Part shown: piece by piece, positions 62,866 to 64,000 of the stretch
How positions within the stretch are numbered: position 1 is the first letter of the stretch
Layout of the letters: each line of letters begins with the position of its first letter
Assembly: GCF_024399335.1 (NCBI RefSeq)
Contig: NZ_CP075339.1
Span: forward strand, 682,001 to 746,000
DNA: 64,000 nt
Origin: Leucobacter aridicollis
Lineage (GTDB): Bacteria; Actinomycetota; Actinomycetes; Actinomycetales; Microbacteriaceae
Direction of reading: 5' to 3'
Notes under the pieces: generated by a model
What the model saw: only the letters and a program-made list of their open reading frames with translations
Databases searched by the model: none
Told to the model about the DNA's origin: nothing
Program-made: the position numbers and the translations under genes

Positions 62866-64000
62866 TGAAGTATCAGAAGGTAACGCGTGACCCCCTCCGA
62901 GCACTAACTTCAGAAATGCTGCCTTACGAAGTGCCGCTTCCGTTCAACACCGCTATGCTCTACGGATTCCTGCGCAGGATCAAGTTTGCCTGGGTCGATG
63001 AGCACAAGTTCAGGGTTTTCAAGAGTCGATTCGGGCGAGCAGAAAAGTACTGGCTTGAGATCATCTTCGATGGTCAGTCATTTGAAAGAGGAGCCACTCA
63101 CGGCGACTATCTCCTGTTTGATCTGAGGTCACGAGGTGGAGCTGGATACGATCTTCGCCACCCCTACAAGTATCGTGCCAAGCGCAACAATGGGAAGAAT
63201 CGAAATTTAGCGCTACCCCACCCGCAGTCGATGCTTGCGATGACATATTTTATTAGCGAGTACCGCGATTCGATCCTTTACTATACAAATAGGAGCAGCT
63301 TTTCGATCCGTCATCCGCAGCGTGTGGCTCGGCTTCACGCCAAGAGAGACTCGGAGTTCGCTCGCCGCAGAGACAAAGAGTCGTATGGTTTCGAGCAATA
63401 TGACCTTGAGTACGAGCATGTCAGTTCCTTCTTCTCGTACCGGCGCTACAACAACATCAACCGCTTTTACTCATCACCTGAGTTTCGAGCATGTGAACGT
63501 AAGTACCCGAAGCTGGTGCGGGCAGACGTGTCCAAATGTTTCGACAGTATTTATACGCACACTGTGTCATGGGTGACGAATGGTGTTCGGGCCAGCAAAG
63601 AATTCCGTGGAGAAGGCGCTGTCGATGCAACTTTTGGTGCCAAGTTTGATCACTATATGCAGTATCTCAACTACGCGGAGACCAGTGGAATCATTATTGG
63701 TCCCGAATTCTCGCGCATTTTTGCCGAGATCATCTTGCAGGAAGTCGATGTCCGAGTAGAGCGGCTGTTGGCCGAGAAGGGCATGCAGGCCGGTCATGAC
63801 TACGAGATCATGCGCTACGTCGATGATTACTTCATCTTCCTCTCGGACGCTAAGGAGAGCCAACGCGTCGAGGAATTATTGGCGAGCCAGCTTAGCGAGT
63901 TTCGGCTGCACCTCAACGACCACAAGCAGCACGAGTTTGACACCCCGCTGCGCTCACATATATCAGTAGCAAAGCTCCGGATTCGAGAGAATCTAAAGTC
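62865..64000 (+). CDS. drt3b: second reverse transcriptase, probable Drt3b/UG8-like (3' end outside window)
   Basis: The frame starts at ATG 62865 inside the Drt3a stop and stays open to base 64000 with no stop, so at least 378 residues are seen. LPYEVPLPFNTAMLYGFL near residue 19 is a conserved-looking N-terminal block. Motif A LVRADVSKCFDSIYTHT has Asp221; motif B SGIIIGPEFSRIFAEIIL starts at Gly275; motif C MRYVDDYFIFL places YVDD at 318-321; motif D follows (RLHLNDHKQ). GIIIGPEFSRI resembles AbiK/UG8-type RTs. Pairing with the upstream RT argues for DRT3. Confidence 0.87.
   Translation, partial: MKYQKVTRDPLRALTSEMLPYEVPLPFNTAMLYGFLRRIKFAWVDEHKFRVFKSRFGRAEKYWLEIIFDGQSFERGATHGDYLLFDLRSRGGAGYDLRHPYKYRAKRNNGKNRNLALPHPQSMLAMTYFISEYRDSILYYTNRSSFSIRHPQRVARLHAKRDSEFARRRDKESYGFEQYDLEYEHVSSFFSYRRYNNINRFYSSPEFRACERKYPKLVRADVSKCFDSIYTHTVSWVTNGVRASKEFRGEGAVDATFGAKFDHYMQYLNYAETSGIIIGPEFSRIFAEIILQEVDVRVERLLAEKGMQAGHDYEIMRYVDDYFIFLSDAKESQRVEELLASQLSEFRLHLNDHKQHEFDTPLRSHISVAKLRIRENLK

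Noticed and set aside
61486..64000. Retron or group II intron origin of the RTs
   Set aside because: No msr/msd-like inverted repeats fit in the overlapping gene junctions, and neither RT has maturase or HNH parts.

Overview
The window is high-GC actinobacterial chromosome. The gene order pyrG, ADP-ribose Nudix hydrolase, xerD, parA, scpA, scpB, rluB and then tyrA, cmk, der is the familiar actinobacterial arrangement. The protein style (GTG/TTG starts, GC-rich repeats, Ala/Arg/Gly-rich tails) points to Microbacteriaceae, possibly Leucobacter; the genus is inference.

Layout. (1) 1-6293: housekeeping block of CTP synthesis, nucleotide-sugar clean-up, chromosome dimer resolution and segregation (xerD, parA, scpAB) and a 23S rRNA pseudouridine synthase with a very long RGG tail. 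(2) 6324-24055: accessory block of about 18 kb between rluB and tyrA. It holds a YeiH-type exporter with a divergent LysR gene, then a likely catabolic regulon: LeuB-like dehydrogenase, aldehyde dehydrogenase, SDR, amidase, a complete peptide-type ABC importer and a FadR-type GntR regulator. A near-identical TGGTAAGRCCA operator lies in both divergent control regions. An MFS/Lrp pair follows. (3) 24190-27550: tyrA-cmk-der. (4) 27602-34061: membrane proteins, a drug-efflux MFS with a TetR regulator and a four-half-site operator, RraA-like and YhhN proteins. (5) 34058-47258: second catabolic cluster: TRAP transporter (dctQM and a separate dctP), AsnC regulator with palindromic sites, a giant kinase/M23-like/aminotransferase fusion, PuuB-like oxidase, two 2-hydroxyacid dehydrogenases, an aldehyde dehydrogenase and a ThDP enzyme. 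(6) 47265-53443: Nudix-NYN fusion, ArfB, DUF2200, and an AMP-ligase/ketosynthase/acyl-CoA dehydrogenase trio. (7) 53588-64000: tRNA-Pro(GGG) followed by a compositionally different defence island.

The defence island is the highlight. A small PD-(D/E)XK nuclease gene is followed by an unbroken chain of overlapping genes: hsdM, hsdS, hsdR, an unrecognised 248-residue protein, and two tandem reverse transcriptases. Both RTs carry YVDD active sites and look like the DRT type 3 pair (UG3 + UG8). The second RT runs off the window end with no stop. Every junction from hsdM onward is an ATGA or TAATG overlap, so restriction, the unknown protein and the RT pair are probably expressed as one translationally coupled unit. 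The HsdS central helix carries a 12-bp tandem repeat of the kind that changes DNA target spacing in EcoR124-type enzymes.

Control DNA is rich: long perfect hairpins with GC-rich tandem repeats in several gene-free stretches, perfect intercistronic hairpins after both solute-binding-protein genes, and several dyad operators that tie regulators to their targets.
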